From NCBI GenBank assembly GCA_019118925.1, contig DWYC01000051.1, positions 1 to 64,000 of the forward strand: 64,000 nucleotides of DNA. The letters run 5' to 3'. Source of the DNA: Candidatus Flavonifractor intestinipullorum. GTDB taxonomy: Bacteria; Bacillota; Clostridia; Oscillospirales; Oscillospiraceae. The notes under the pieces are model-generated. The model saw only the letters and a program-made list of their open reading frames with translations, searched no databases and was not told where the DNA came from. Positions 7,372-15,766 of the stretch are shown one piece after another. The stretch's first letter is position 1. Each line of letters starts with the position of its first letter. Position numbers and translations under genes: made by a program.

Positions 7372-9495
7372 TCAGCGGTTCATGTACTGGTAGAGCAGGG
7401 AAAGAGCCTCCACCCGGGTGGCGTTGCGGCCGGGGGCAAAGCGGCCCATGTCGTCCCCGGCCACCAGACCCAGACCCTGGGCGAGCGCGGCGTAGCCGAG
7501 CGAATCCGCCGGAATCTCCGCCGCGTCGGTGTAGTCGCAGCGGTAGATGCCCTCCAGCCGGGCCATGGGACCATACCCGGCGGCGTCCAGCACCATCTCC
7601 ACCATCTCCAGCCGGGTGAGGACCTTCCCGTCCTGCCGCTCTTCCGGGGTGAGGAAGCCGGAGCGGTAGGCCCGCTGATAGAGGTCGTCGGCGTGATCCG
7701 CCTGCGGGTCAAAGGGAGAACCCTGGACACTCAGCAGCAGGGCCAGCAGGTCCCGCTGGGTGAGGGCGTCGTAGGGACGCAGGCTGCCGCCCAGCCAGCC
7801 CACGCCGTAACCGGCCAGGGCCTGAGCCTGCTGCGCACCCCAGCAGCTGTCCAGATCGTCATAGGTGATGGCGGAGCGTCCGGCGGGCCAGCTCACCGGC
7901 GCGCCGGTCTTGGCGTCGACGCCCCGGATGGGGTCGTCAATCTTCAGGAGATACGCCAATTTGAGTTCATAACAGTAGCTCACGCCGTAGGCGAGGAGGG
8001 GGGCGGCCTCCGGCGCGGAGGGGTCCAGGGCCACGGGGACCAGTTGGTAGGCCAGGGTGACGGTGTGGGCGTCAAAGTAGGCGTCGAGAGCCGCTTCCGG
8101 GGAAATCACACCCTCCGCAGAGTCGAAGGTCACGTCCTCATCCCAGCCCTGGCGGTAGAGGTAGGAGATGGTCCCGTCCTGGGGGTCCACCTCCGCCCGG
8201 AGGGACTGGTCGGGGAAGAAGTAACCGTTCACCTGCCGGGCATAGCGGAAGGAATAGGACGTCGAGGCGGTTTCCTCCCGGTCATAGAGGGCGCAGTCGG
8301 CCATCTCCGCCCCAAAGTGGGCGTTCAGGAAGCGCTCGGCGGTCTCCCGGGCTGCCTGGGAGGTCACGCGGGGCTTCTCCTCCTCGTCCCAAGGGCGGGA
8401 GGAGGAGACTGAGAGGATGTCCCCCGTGCGGGCGTCCACCGTCACGGTGCGCCGCCAGAAGCCCTCGTCCAGGGAGCGGGTGTAGCGCAGCCGGGCGGAC
8501 ACTTCCCCGCTTTCCGGGTCCACGTCGTAGGCGAAGGAGGAGAGCTCCGCGCCCGAGAGGCCCAGGGCGTCCTCCTCCCGGAGAAGCCCGTCCAGCGCCT
8601 CCCGGCTCTGAACGCCCTCCAGCTGGGCGATGCCCTCCTGCTCGGCCTCCGAGAGGCCGGTGTCGGCGGAGGACTCCCCGGACGTGGCGCCGTTGGAAGA
8701 GCTTCCGCCGCCCGCGGCGGTGCCCACCTGCTCATAGAGCTCGGTCAGGTTCACCAGCTCGCCGGTCTGAGCGTCCACATAGTACTCGTCCCGGCCATCG
8801 GGCAGGTAGCGCAGCACCGCGGGAGAGCCCTCCTCATCCTGGACGTACTCCAGGCGGAGGGAGATGGTGTCCTTCAGCAGTGCTCCGGCCGCCGAAAGGT
8901 CGGCGCCGGGCTGGGAAGAGGGGATATCCCCCAGAACGGGCACGCCCTCGTCGGAGCGGTAGAAGCTCCGCACCGAGCCGTCCCAGGCCGAGACGTCCAC
9001 GCTGAAGGTGAAGGGAGTCGGAAGGCCGTTGAAGAGGAGGGTTCCGGAGAAGTTGTACCAGGCGGAGCCGATCCGGTAGGTGGGCTCGTCCCAGCTTACG
9101 CTTTCCCCGGCGGTCAGGACCCGCTCCACAAAGTCCCGGGCGGTCTGAGCAGCGTCCTCCCGGCTCACTGCGGGCAGAGAGGGCAGAGCCCCGGAGCCGG
9201 AGGGCTCGTCCTCCCAGGAGGAGCGGGAATAGGAGTAGACTTTTCCATCCTCTCCGGCGGTCACATTGACGCTGGCGCTTTCGCTGGTCCAGGAGAGGGA
9301 CCAGTAGGGCTGGTAGGACTCCTCCAGATTGCCGTAAAATTCGTCGAACTCGTCTCCGATGCCAAGGGTCTCCTTGACCTGGAGGGTGACCTGGGTCAGG
9401 CGTTCATCGGCCGCCCCGGCCTGGGCGGCCGAGACGGAGAGCGTGCAGGAACACAGCAGGGACAGGCTGAGCAGAACACCAAGTAGTCGCTTCAT
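7372..9495 (-). CDS. Secreted YcdB/YcdC-repeat protein with C-terminal SLH-type domain
   Basis: A predicted exported protein of 707 residues. An N-terminal signal peptide (MKRLLGVLLSLSLLCSCTL...VSAAQA) is followed by repeated YcdB/YcdC or PepSY-like modules (segments with DxxTGxxxS, such as VDARTGDILS and VDAQTGELVN). The last 150 or so residues resemble S-layer homology units (YRSGFLTPEE..., RFAPGRNATRVEALSLLYQYM), which anchor proteins to secondary cell-wall polymer. The LCSC motif could also act as a lipobox. The start at 9495 is fixed by AGGAGG 10 nt upstream. It is transcribed alone. The role is probably inhibition or chaperoning of an envelope enzyme, as inferred for PepSY-like domains. 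Confidence 0.82.
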   Translation of the reverse strand: MKRLLGVLLSLSLLCSCTLSVSAAQAGAADERLTQVTLQVKETLGIGDEFDEFYGNLEESYQPYWSLSWTSESASVNVTAGEDGKVYSYSRSSWEDEPSGSGALPSLPAVSREDAAQTARDFVERVLTAGESVSWDEPTYRIGSAWYNFSGTLLFNGLPTPFTFSVDVSAWDGSVRSFYRSDEGVPVLGDIPSSQPGADLSAAGALLKDTISLRLEYVQDEEGSPAVLRYLPDGRDEYYVDAQTGELVNLTELYEQVGTAAGGGSSSNGATSGESSADTGLSEAEQEGIAQLEGVQSREALDGLLREEDALGLSGAELSSFAYDVDPESGEVSARLRYTRSLDEGFWRRTVTVDARTGDILSVSSSRPWDEEEKPRVTSQAARETAERFLNAHFGAEMADCALYDREETASTSYSFRYARQVNGYFFPDQSLRAEVDPQDGTISYLYRQGWDEDVTFDSAEGVISPEAALDAYFDAHTVTLAYQLVPVALDPSAPEAAPLLAYGVSYCYELKLAYLLKIDDPIRGVDAKTGAPVSWPAGRSAITYDDLDSCWGAQQAQALAGYGVGWLGGSLRPYDALTQRDLLALLLSVQGSPFDPQADHADDLYQRAYRSGFLTPEERQDGKVLTRLEMVEMVLDAAGYGPMARLEGIYRCDYTDAAEIPADSLGYAALAQGLGLVAGDDMGRFAPGRNATRVEALSLLYQYMNR

Positions 9496-9605
9496 AGCAC
9501 AAATCCTCCTTTTTCCGCGGTAGGCCCGCGTCTCTTGTTCCATTAGACGAAACCGGGGGAGGAAAGTTCCCCTTTCTTTGGGAAAAATTTCAGAAAAACC
9601 GGGGT

Positions 9606-11090
9606 TCAGCGGTGATAGAGCTTGTTGGTCTCGTACTGGGGTTCGGTGGTCAGGTGTATCCCGAGCTTGGAATAAATGGAGGTGTCCACCTGGGAGAGAA
9701 TGACGGTGGAGTGGGCCTCGCACCCCCGGAGCTTGGAGAGCTGGGAGAGAGCCTGGGCGGCGGCGGGATCGGCGGCAGCCGAGATGGCCAGGGCGATGAG
9801 GGTCTCGTCGCTGTGCAGGCGGGGGTTGTTGGAGCCCAGGTGCTTGACCTTCACGGTCTGGATGGGCTCGATGGCGGCGGGGGAGATGAGGTGCACCCCG
9901 TGCTCAATGCCGGCCAGGCGTTTGAGGGCGTTGAGGAGGGCGGCGGAGCAGGACCCCAGCAGCTCGGTGGTCTTGCCGGTGACCACCTCCCCGTCGGGCA
10001 GCTCGATGGCAAAGGCGGGGTTTCCGGTCTCCTCGGCCACCCGGAGGGAGGCGGCGATAACCGGGCGCTGGTCGGGGGTGGCCTTCACCTGCTGCATGAG
10101 CCGCTCCAGCTTAAAGACCAGGGCGTCGTCGGCCTTGCCCTGGCGGCGGTCCGAGAGGCCGGTGTAGTAGCGGCGGATGATCTCCTGCCGGGCGGCGTCC
10201 CGGACGGCCCCGTCGTCGAAGATGCAGTTGCCGGCCATGTTCACCCCCATGTCGGTGGGGGACTTGTAGGGGCACTCGCCCATGATCTTCTCAAAGGTGG
10301 CCGAGAGGACGGGGAAGATCTCCACGTCCCGGTTGTAATTGACGGTGGTCTCGCCGTAGGCCTGAAGGTGGAAGGGGTCGATGACGTTCACGTCGCCCAG
10401 ATCGGCGGTGGCGGCCTCGTAGGCCAGGTTCACCGGGTGATCCAGGGGCAGATTCCAGATGGGGAAGGTCTCGAACTTGGCGTATCCGGCCTTGACTCCC
10501 CGCTTGTACTCGTGGTAGAGCTGGGAGAGGCACACGGCCATCTTGCCGCTGCCCGGGCCGGGGGCGGTGACTACCACCAGGGGGCGGGAGGTCTCCACGT
10601 AGTCGTTTTTGCCATACCCCTCGTCGCTGACGATGAGGGGCACGTTGTTGGGGTATCCGGCGATGGGGTAGTGGCGGTAGACCTTTACCCCCAGGTGCTC
10701 CATCCGGCGCTGGAAGGCGTCGGCGGCGCTCTGGCCGGCATACTGGGTGATGACCACGCTGCCCACATAGAGCCCCTGGCTCCGGAAGGCGTCGATCAGG
10801 CGGAGCACATCCACATCATAGGTGATGCCCAGGTCCCCCCGGACCTTGTTCTTCTCGATATCGCTGGCACAGATGGCGATCACGATTTCGGCGCGGTCCC
10901 TGAGCTCCTTGAGCATCCGGATTTTACTGTCGGGGGCGAAGCCGGGCAGCACCCGGGAGGCGTGGTAGTCGTCAAAGAGCTTGCCGCCAAACTCCAGATA
11001 GAGTTTATTGTCAAACTGGGCGATGCGCTCAGAGATGTGGGACGACTGCATCTCCAGGTACTTTGCATTGTCGAAGCCGATCCGGTTCAT
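9606..11090 (-). CDS. DUF1846 domain-containing protein
   Basis: A 494-residue cytoplasmic protein that matches the DUF1846 family throughout. It begins MNRIGFDNAKYLEMQSSHI, carries the GGKLFDDYHASRVLPGF signature, and has a central PGPGSGKM loop (GPGSGKMAVCLSQLYHE, about residue 175) that looks like a phosphate-binding P-loop. The family is widespread in Firmicutes and its function is not established. The ATG at 11090 is preceded by AGAGGGG. A TTG at 11117 is in frame but has no ribosome site. It has no operon partner. Confidence 0.9.
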   Translation of the reverse strand: MNRIGFDNAKYLEMQSSHISERIAQFDNKLYLEFGGKLFDDYHASRVLPGFAPDSKIRMLKELRDRAEIVIAICASDIEKNKVRGDLGITYDVDVLRLIDAFRSQGLYVGSVVITQYAGQSAADAFQRRMEHLGVKVYRHYPIAGYPNNVPLIVSDEGYGKNDYVETSRPLVVVTAPGPGSGKMAVCLSQLYHEYKRGVKAGYAKFETFPIWNLPLDHPVNLAYEAATADLGDVNVIDPFHLQAYGETTVNYNRDVEIFPVLSATFEKIMGECPYKSPTDMGVNMAGNCIFDDGAVRDAARQEIIRRYYTGLSDRRQGKADDALVFKLERLMQQVKATPDQRPVIAASLRVAEETGNPAFAIELPDGEVVTGKTTELLGSCSAALLNALKRLAGIEHGVHLISPAAIEPIQTVKVKHLGSNNPRLHSDETLIALAISAAADPAAAQALSQLSKLRGCEAHSTVILSQVDTSIYSKLGIHLTTEPQYETNKLYHR

Positions 11091-11190
11091 GTGTAAAAAC
11101 CCCTCTCGTAATTTCAATGTTTTTTATTATAGCACAGGCCCCGCCCCGGTGTACAGGCTGGGGCGGGCAAATTCCGCTCCGTCGGGACGC

Positions 11191-11224
11191 AAAAAAGCCC
11201 GGAGGGGGTGGAATCCCTCCGGGC
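11191..11224 (-). terminator. Terminator after the 139-aa unknown gene
   Basis: Stem GCCCGGAGGG (11197-11206) / CCCTCCGGGC (11215-11224), followed on the minus strand by TTTTTT (11196-11191). Confidence 0.9.
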
Positions 11225-11237
11225 CGGACATCCGGTC

Positions 11238-11657
11238 TCAGGGCAGCGTATCGCTGTCGACCAGAATATTGTCGGTGCCGTGCTGGTCGAACTCGGCAAT
11301 GTAGGCGTCGATGCGCCGGGTGAGCTCGTCGTAATTGCTCTCGTCAATGGGCACGTCGTCCATATCCCGGCGGGCCAGATCCTCGGCCAGGATATCGAAA
11401 AAGACGTTGTTCTCGTATTCCATAATCGCCTCGTGGATGCCCCCCTCGGCAAAGGCGCGGGAGGGAACCACCTCCCCCTGCCAGTCCTCGGCCAGGATGC
11501 CCATGCCCTCCTCCCGGGCCTTGGCGAAGAGGAGGCTCTCCACCTCGTCATAATCCTTGAAGCGGTCGTCTCCCCGGGTGGAGTTGAGGATCCAGTTACC
11601 GATATAGGCCATGTCCAGCAGACGGCGGAATTGCTTGGTCGTCAGTTCCAGTTTCAT
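11238..11657 (-). CDS. Hypothetical protein, 139 aa
   Basis: I do not recognise a named family. It is an acidic, mostly helical soluble protein (MKLELTTKQFRRLLDMAYIGNW...) with repeated Asp/Glu segments and no membrane helix or cysteine. The ATG at 11657 lies 9 nt after GAGGAGG; a GTG at 11663 is too close to that site. It has its own strong sigma-A promoter and its own terminator, so it is an independent single-gene unit. That argues it is a real, conserved housekeeping-type gene rather than a spurious frame. Confidence 0.75.
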   Translation of the reverse strand: MKLELTTKQFRRLLDMAYIGNWILNSTRGDDRFKDYDEVESLLFAKAREEGMGILAEDWQGEVVPSRAFAEGGIHEAIMEYENNVFFDILAEDLARRDMDDVPIDESNYDELTRRIDAYIAEFDQHGTDNILVDSDTLP

Positions 11658-11713
11658 ACGCACAAACCTCCTCGCTGTCGTGACGGTGGCGCGGCGGTCC
11701 GCGCTTGCCTTAT

Positions 11714-11741
11714 ATTATAGTATGTTTGCCCCCGTTGTCAA
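11714..11741 (-). promoter_or_regulatory. Strong sigma-A promoter of the 139-aa gene
   Basis: Minus strand TTGACA (11736-11741), 16-nt spacer, TATAAT (11714-11719). Both hexamers are perfect consensus matches. Confidence 0.82.
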
Positions 11742-11908
11742 ACGGCTGGAGCGCTTTTTGCGGAAAGATTTTTCCCCGCCGGACCGGAACGGCAGAGGCC
11801 GGGGAAAAAAATCCTTGTCTTTGCGGGGAATTTCGCATATCATTAGGGACACAGAGCGCGCCCGGCGCGCAATTCCATGGGCCGGAACACGGCCGGGAGG
11901 GACCTGAT

Positions 11909-12760
11909 TTGGACCAAAAACCCATCGGCGTATTCGACTCGGGGCTGGGGGGGCTCACCGCGGTGCGGGAGCTCAAGCGCCTGCTGCCCCAGGAGGATAT
12001 TGTCTATTTTGGAGATACCGGGCGGGTGCCCTATGGCAGCCGCTCCAAGGAGACTATTTTAAAGTATGCCCGGCAGGATGTGGCCTTCCTGCGGACCTTC
12101 GACCTCAAGGCCATCGTCATCGCCTGCGGAACGGTGTCCACCACCTCGCTGGATGTGCTCTCGGCGGAAAACCCCATCCCCATCCTGGGGGTGGTGGAGC
12201 CGGCGGCGGCGGCCGCCGCGCGGCGTACCCGCAGCGGGCGCGTCGGCCTCATCGGCACTCAGGCCTCCATCCGTTCCGGGGCCTATGAGGCCTGCATCGC
12301 CCGGGAGCGGCCCGGGACGCAGGTCGTCTCCCAGGCCTGCCCTCTCTTTGTGCCGCTGGTGGAAAACGGACGCTTTCACCGGGGCGACGTGGTGATTGAG
12401 ACCATCGTGCGGGAGTATTTGTCCCCATTGAAGGGGGCCGGGGTGGATACGCTGGTGCTGGGGTGCACCCACTACCCTCTTCTGGAAGAGGTGATTGGGG
12501 ACTTCATGGGGCCGGAGGTGGCGCTGATCAACGTCGGGGCCGAGTGCGCGCGGGCGGTGGCCCGCCGCCTGGAGGCCGACGGGGCTCTGGCCCGGAGAGC
12601 GGCGGGGACGCGGCGCTACTTCGTCAGCGACCGTGTGGAGGACTTTGCGCGCCTGGCCTCCATTTTCCTTCAGGAGGATGTGACCGGCGAGGCCCGGCAG
12701 ATCGAGCTGGAGCAGGAGATCCTCAACCACCGCCTGGGTATCCGCAACCACGCCCAATAG
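11909..12760 (+). CDS. murI: Glutamate racemase
   Basis: Makes D-glutamate for peptidoglycan from L-glutamate, cofactor-free. Of the expected parts, DSGLGGLTA lies at the N-terminus, and the catalytic cysteines sit in VIACGTVST (first) and LGCTHYPLL (second). The first motif has Gly where most MurI proteins have Asn (CNT), a variant worth noting. The 283-residue length fits. The TTG start at 11909 is chosen because GGGAGG lies 8 nt upstream and the protein then begins just before the conserved IGVFDSG. No in-frame ATG is properly placed. It is a separate unit from the ywiB-argS pair, which has its own promoter. Confidence 0.92.
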   Translation: MDQKPIGVFDSGLGGLTAVRELKRLLPQEDIVYFGDTGRVPYGSRSKETILKYARQDVAFLRTFDLKAIVIACGTVSTTSLDVLSAENPIPILGVVEPAAAAAARRTRSGRVGLIGTQASIRSGAYEACIARERPGTQVVSQACPLFVPLVENGRFHRGDVVIETIVREYLSPLKGAGVDTLVLGCTHYPLLEEVIGDFMGPEVALINVGAECARAVARRLEADGALARRAAGTRRYFVSDRVEDFARLASIFLQEDVTGEARQIELEQEILNHRLGIRNHAQ

Positions 12761-12797
12761 AGGACGCGTGCCCGGCGAACAAAGGGGGAAATGGGAC

Positions 12798-12826
12798 TTT
12801 ACAGGCCCCGCGTTTGCATGTATAAT
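12798..12826 (+). promoter_or_regulatory. Sigma-A promoter of ywiB-argS
   Basis: TTTACA (12798-12803), 17-nt spacer, TATAAT (12821-12826). No T-box features are seen in the roughly 70-nt leader that follows. Confidence 0.7.
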
Positions 12827-12898
12827 ATTTTGCACGCAATTTGGGCCGGCTCTCCTGCGGGGGAGGCCGGAGCGCGGAAAACGGAGGTGGAATGACCG

Positions 12899-13348
12899 AT
12901 GAGCGAGAATAACGTCATCATTTCCATCAAAGGCGTACAGTCCAGCCCGGAGCAGGAGAGCGAGACCATCGAGCTGGTGACGGAGGGCCGCCTGGAGTCC
13001 GACGGGGAGAGCGGCTTTACCCTGAGTTACCAGGAGAGCGAGGTCACCGGGATGGAGGGGACCCTGACGACCTTTCAGATCGAGAAGGACCGGGTTACGC
13101 TGCTGCGGCTGGGGGAGTTCAACTCCCAGATGGTCTTTGAGCAGGGACGGCGCCATGTGTCCCTGTACCATACGCCCTACGGCTCCCTGTCCGTGGGGGT
13201 GAATACCCGGGAGATGAGCTCCCGGATGGACGAGCGGGGGGGAGCCATCCGCATTGCCTACGACGTGGAGATCGACCATGCGCTGACGGGGACGAATACT
13301 TTTGAGATCTCGGTGCGGGAGGCGGGGACCCGGCGCAGTCCAGTTTGA
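12899..13348 (+). CDS. ywiB: DUF1934 family beta-barrel protein (YwiB-like)
   Basis: A 149-residue, beta-rich soluble protein matching DUF1934/YwiB, a calycin-like small barrel of unknown function. Typical features are the opening VIISIKGVQ..., an acidic strand set, and the GxxxLSVGVNTREM segment. The ATG at 12899 lies behind GGAGG. It is 23 bp upstream of argS in the same unit, the arrangement also known from Bacillus, which suggests a conserved but unexplained link with arginyl-tRNA synthetase. Confidence 0.85.
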   Translation: MSENNVIISIKGVQSSPEQESETIELVTEGRLESDGESGFTLSYQESEVTGMEGTLTTFQIEKDRVTLLRLGEFNSQMVFEQGRRHVSLYHTPYGSLSVGVNTREMSSRMDERGGAIRIAYDVEIDHALTGTNTFEISVREAGTRRSPV

Positions 13349-13371
13349 GAGAAAAGAGGAGAACGACAACC

Positions 13372-15120
13372 ATGTCCAATTTGATTCAAGCGGCCCGGGA
13401 ACAGGTATCTGCCCTCACCCAGGCGGCCTATGAAAAGGCTGCCGCCGACGGGGTTCTCCCCGCCGGTGTGGAGGTGAAGGCCACCGTAGAGATCCCCAAG
13501 GATCCGAAAAACGGCGACTACGCCTCTTCCTTCGCCATGGCGGGGGCCAAAGCCATGCACATGGCGCCCCGGGCCATCGCCCAGGCGGTGGCCGAGCGCC
13601 TGGAACTGGCGGGGAGCTACTTTGACCGGGCGGAGATCGCCGGCCCCGGTTTTTTGAACTTCTTCCTGGGCAGCAAGTGGTACGGCGACGTGCTCGCCGA
13701 CATTGAGGCCGAGGGCATGTCCTACGGACAGAGCAGCGAGGGCCGGGGGCGCAGGGTGATGGTGGAGTTTGTCTCGGCCAACCCCACCGGCCCCATGCAT
13801 ATGGGCAACGCCCGGGGCGGCGTACTGGGAGACTCCCTGGCCAACGTCCTTCAGCGGGCGGGTTTCGACACCTGGAAGGAGTTTTACGTCAACGACGCGG
13901 GCAACCAGATCCATAAATTTGCCGAGTCCATCCACGCGCGCTATATGCAGATTCTCCTGGGGGAGGAGGGTTTCCCCTTCCCGGAGAGCGGCTACCACGG
14001 GGACGACATCAAGGAGCTGGCCCAGGGCTTTTATGAGAAGTACGGCGAGACCTACCGGGACGCCCCGGAGGAGAAGTGGCTCGCCGACATGAGCGCCTAC
14101 GGCCTGGAGGTCAACATTCCCAAAATGAAGAGCGACCTGGCCCGGTACAAGATCCACTACGACCAGTGGTTCCTGGAGTCGGAGCTCCACGAGAGCGGCT
14201 ATGTGGCCGAGACGGTGGAGATGCTCGCCGGGCGGGGCTGGACCTATGAAAAGGACGGGGCCCTCTGGCTGAACACCAGCAAGCTCCTGCAGGAGAAGTA
14301 CCTGCGGGAGGGCAAGAGCCAGGAGCAGGTGGACAAGCTGGACCTCAAGGACGACGTGCTCCGCCGGGCGAATGGGTTTTACACCTACTTTGCCGCCGAC
14401 ATCGCCTATCACCGCAACAAGCTGGACAAGCGGGGCTTCGACCTGGCGGTAAACATCTGGGGCGCCGACCACCACGGCCACGTGGCCCGGCTCCAGGCCG
14501 CCCTGGACGGCCTGGGCCTGGACGGGTCCCACCGCCTCGTGGTGGTGCTGATGCAGCTGGTGAACCTCCTCCAGGACGGCAAGCCCGTCCGCATGTCCAA
14601 GCGCTCGGGCAAGGCCATCGCCCTGCACGATCTGCTGGACGAGGTGAGCGTGGACGCGGCCCGCTATTTCTTCAACTCCCGTTCGGCCACCAGCCCGGTG
14701 GACTTCGATCTGGACCTGGCCGTCCGGGAGGACAGCGAGAACCCGGTCTACTATGTCCAATATGCCCACGCCCGGATCTGCAGCCTGGTCGCGCGCCTAG
14801 CCCAGGAGGGGGAGACGGTTCCCGCCGCCGCGGATGTGAAGGCCGGAGTGTTCGCCACCGGAGAGGAGAAGGCCCTCATCAAAGAGCTGGCCCAGCTCCC
14901 CGACGTGATCCATCTCGCGGCCCGGGACTTTGATCCCAGCCACATCAACCGCTATCTTCTGACGCTGGCGGGGGATTTCCACCGGTTCTACAACGCCTGT
15001 TACATCCGCGGCGAGGCGCCGGAGGTCCTCTCGGCCCGGCTCAAACTGGCGGATACCGTGCGCCTGGTCATCGCCAACGGCCTGGAGCTGATCGGGGTAA
15101 GCGCCCCGGAAAAAATGTAA
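13372..15120 (+). CDS. argS: Arginyl-tRNA synthetase
   Basis: Charges tRNA-Arg. It is a class I synthetase of 582 residues. In order, it has an N-terminal Add1 domain, the HIGH-like motif in SANPTGPMHMGNARGG (about residues 135-150), the ANIA-type catalytic core, a KMSKR-class loop read as VRMSKRSG (about residue 408), and a helical anticodon-binding domain ending in a typical ...NGLELIGVSAPEKM tail. The start at 13372 follows AGAGGAG. A strong terminator follows it. Confidence 0.97.
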   Translation: MSNLIQAAREQVSALTQAAYEKAAADGVLPAGVEVKATVEIPKDPKNGDYASSFAMAGAKAMHMAPRAIAQAVAERLELAGSYFDRAEIAGPGFLNFFLGSKWYGDVLADIEAEGMSYGQSSEGRGRRVMVEFVSANPTGPMHMGNARGGVLGDSLANVLQRAGFDTWKEFYVNDAGNQIHKFAESIHARYMQILLGEEGFPFPESGYHGDDIKELAQGFYEKYGETYRDAPEEKWLADMSAYGLEVNIPKMKSDLARYKIHYDQWFLESELHESGYVAETVEMLAGRGWTYEKDGALWLNTSKLLQEKYLREGKSQEQVDKLDLKDDVLRRANGFYTYFAADIAYHRNKLDKRGFDLAVNIWGADHHGHVARLQAALDGLGLDGSHRLVVVLMQLVNLLQDGKPVRMSKRSGKAIALHDLLDEVSVDAARYFFNSRSATSPVDFDLDLAVREDSENPVYYVQYAHARICSLVARLAQEGETVPAAADVKAGVFATGEEKALIKELAQLPDVIHLAARDFDPSHINRYLLTLAGDFHRFYNACYIRGEAPEVLSARLKLADTVRLVIANGLELIGVSAPEKM

Positions 15121-15138
15121 GCGAGAAGCCGGAAAACC

Positions 15139-15180
15139 GCCGTCTGTCCCCCTTTTGCGGGGACAGACGGCATTTTATTT
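15139..15180 (+). terminator. Terminator after argS
   Basis: A 13-bp stem, 15139-15151 with 15159-15171, and a 7-nt loop, followed by ATTTTATTT. Confidence 0.9.
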
Positions 15181-15311
15181 AAAAAACGTCTTTGTGGAAA
15201 AGACATATAAAGAGCAAAGAAAAGAAAGGCTTGTTTTTAAAAGTAGACGGGCGAGTTTTAAAAGCGAGAAAAAAATAGCATGGATTTCGCGGGGGAGACG
15301 AACTTTTTTGC

Positions 15312-15340
15312 TTGACGAACGGATGAATTTGAGCTATGAT
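15312..15340 (+). promoter_or_regulatory. Sigma-A promoter of the glycine-riboswitch transcript
   Basis: TTGACG (15312-15317), 17-nt spacer, TATGAT (15335-15340), with more AT-rich TAATAT directly after. The stretch between the argS terminator and this site (15181-15311) is AT-rich and holds nothing else recognisable. Confidence 0.75.
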
Positions 15341-15429
15341 AATATTGCAACAAGGGAATATCGATTTCCCCGTGAATAAAAGCGCTGCAACAGGTCTGAA
15401 ATACCGGGAAAGCGCGTATTCGGTGTCCG

Positions 15430-15536
15430 CCATAAACGGACAGAGGGGAGCTCTGGAGAAGCTCGCAAAAAAGCGGGGGCCGAAGGTGTAAGGCGCGGGA
15501 AACGCGCCGATCTCTCAGGCAAAGAGACAGAGACGC
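15430..15536 (+). promoter_or_regulatory. Glycine riboswitch aptamer
   Basis: The region contains the conserved glycine-aptamer blocks in order: CGGACAGAG, GGAGCTCTGGAGAAGCTC, GGCCGAAGGTGTAA and TCTCTCAGGCAAAGAGACAGAG. Only one full aptamer is visible. The upstream stretch 15375-15430 has a short helix (CGC...GCG) but not a second set of conserved blocks, so this is probably the singlet type with a small accessory helix. It is followed by an intrinsic terminator and then a sodium:amino-acid symporter, so glycine probably controls termination. Known family behaviour usually makes glycine binding favour expression. Confidence 0.93.
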
Positions 15537-15562
15537 AGGGCGCCCGGCGGGCGCGGGCTTTG

Positions 15563-15598
15563 ACGGAGCAGGTCCCAGCGGGACCGGCTTCGTTTTTT
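15563..15598 (+). terminator. Riboswitch expression-platform terminator
   Basis: ACGGAGC-a-GGTCCC pairs with GGGACC-g-GCTTCGT (one mismatch and one wobble) and is followed by TTTTT. It lies directly 3' of the glycine aptamer and before the symporter gene, as expected for riboswitch-controlled termination. Confidence 0.85.
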
Positions 15599-15676
15599 CC
15601 TTTGTTCCGGAGGTCTCAACACGGGCGTTCCGTGCAGAGATATCCCGCTGCGGCGGGGCGACTATTTTAACAGACG

Positions 15677-15723
15677 GGAGACGGAGTCTGGCGGCGGAGT
15701 GAAGGTGTGATCACCCCGTCTCC
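15677..15723 (+). other. Long-range hairpin in the symporter leader
   Basis: GGAGACGG (15677-15684) can pair with CCGTCTCC (15716-15723). The loop contains the 12-bp palindrome-like GGTGTGATCACC. It lies past the riboswitch terminator and 43 bp before the symporter ATG. Its role is unknown; it may be an mRNA 5'-end stabiliser or protein site. Confidence 0.4.
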
Positions 15724-15766
15724 ATAGGACGCGTCCCCCGCCGGGGAGAGAAAGGCAGGTTTTCTT

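Noticed and set aside
12827..12898. A T-box leader upstream of ywiB-argS
   Set aside because: No T-box sequence, specifier hairpin or terminator is present; the leader is about 70 nt.
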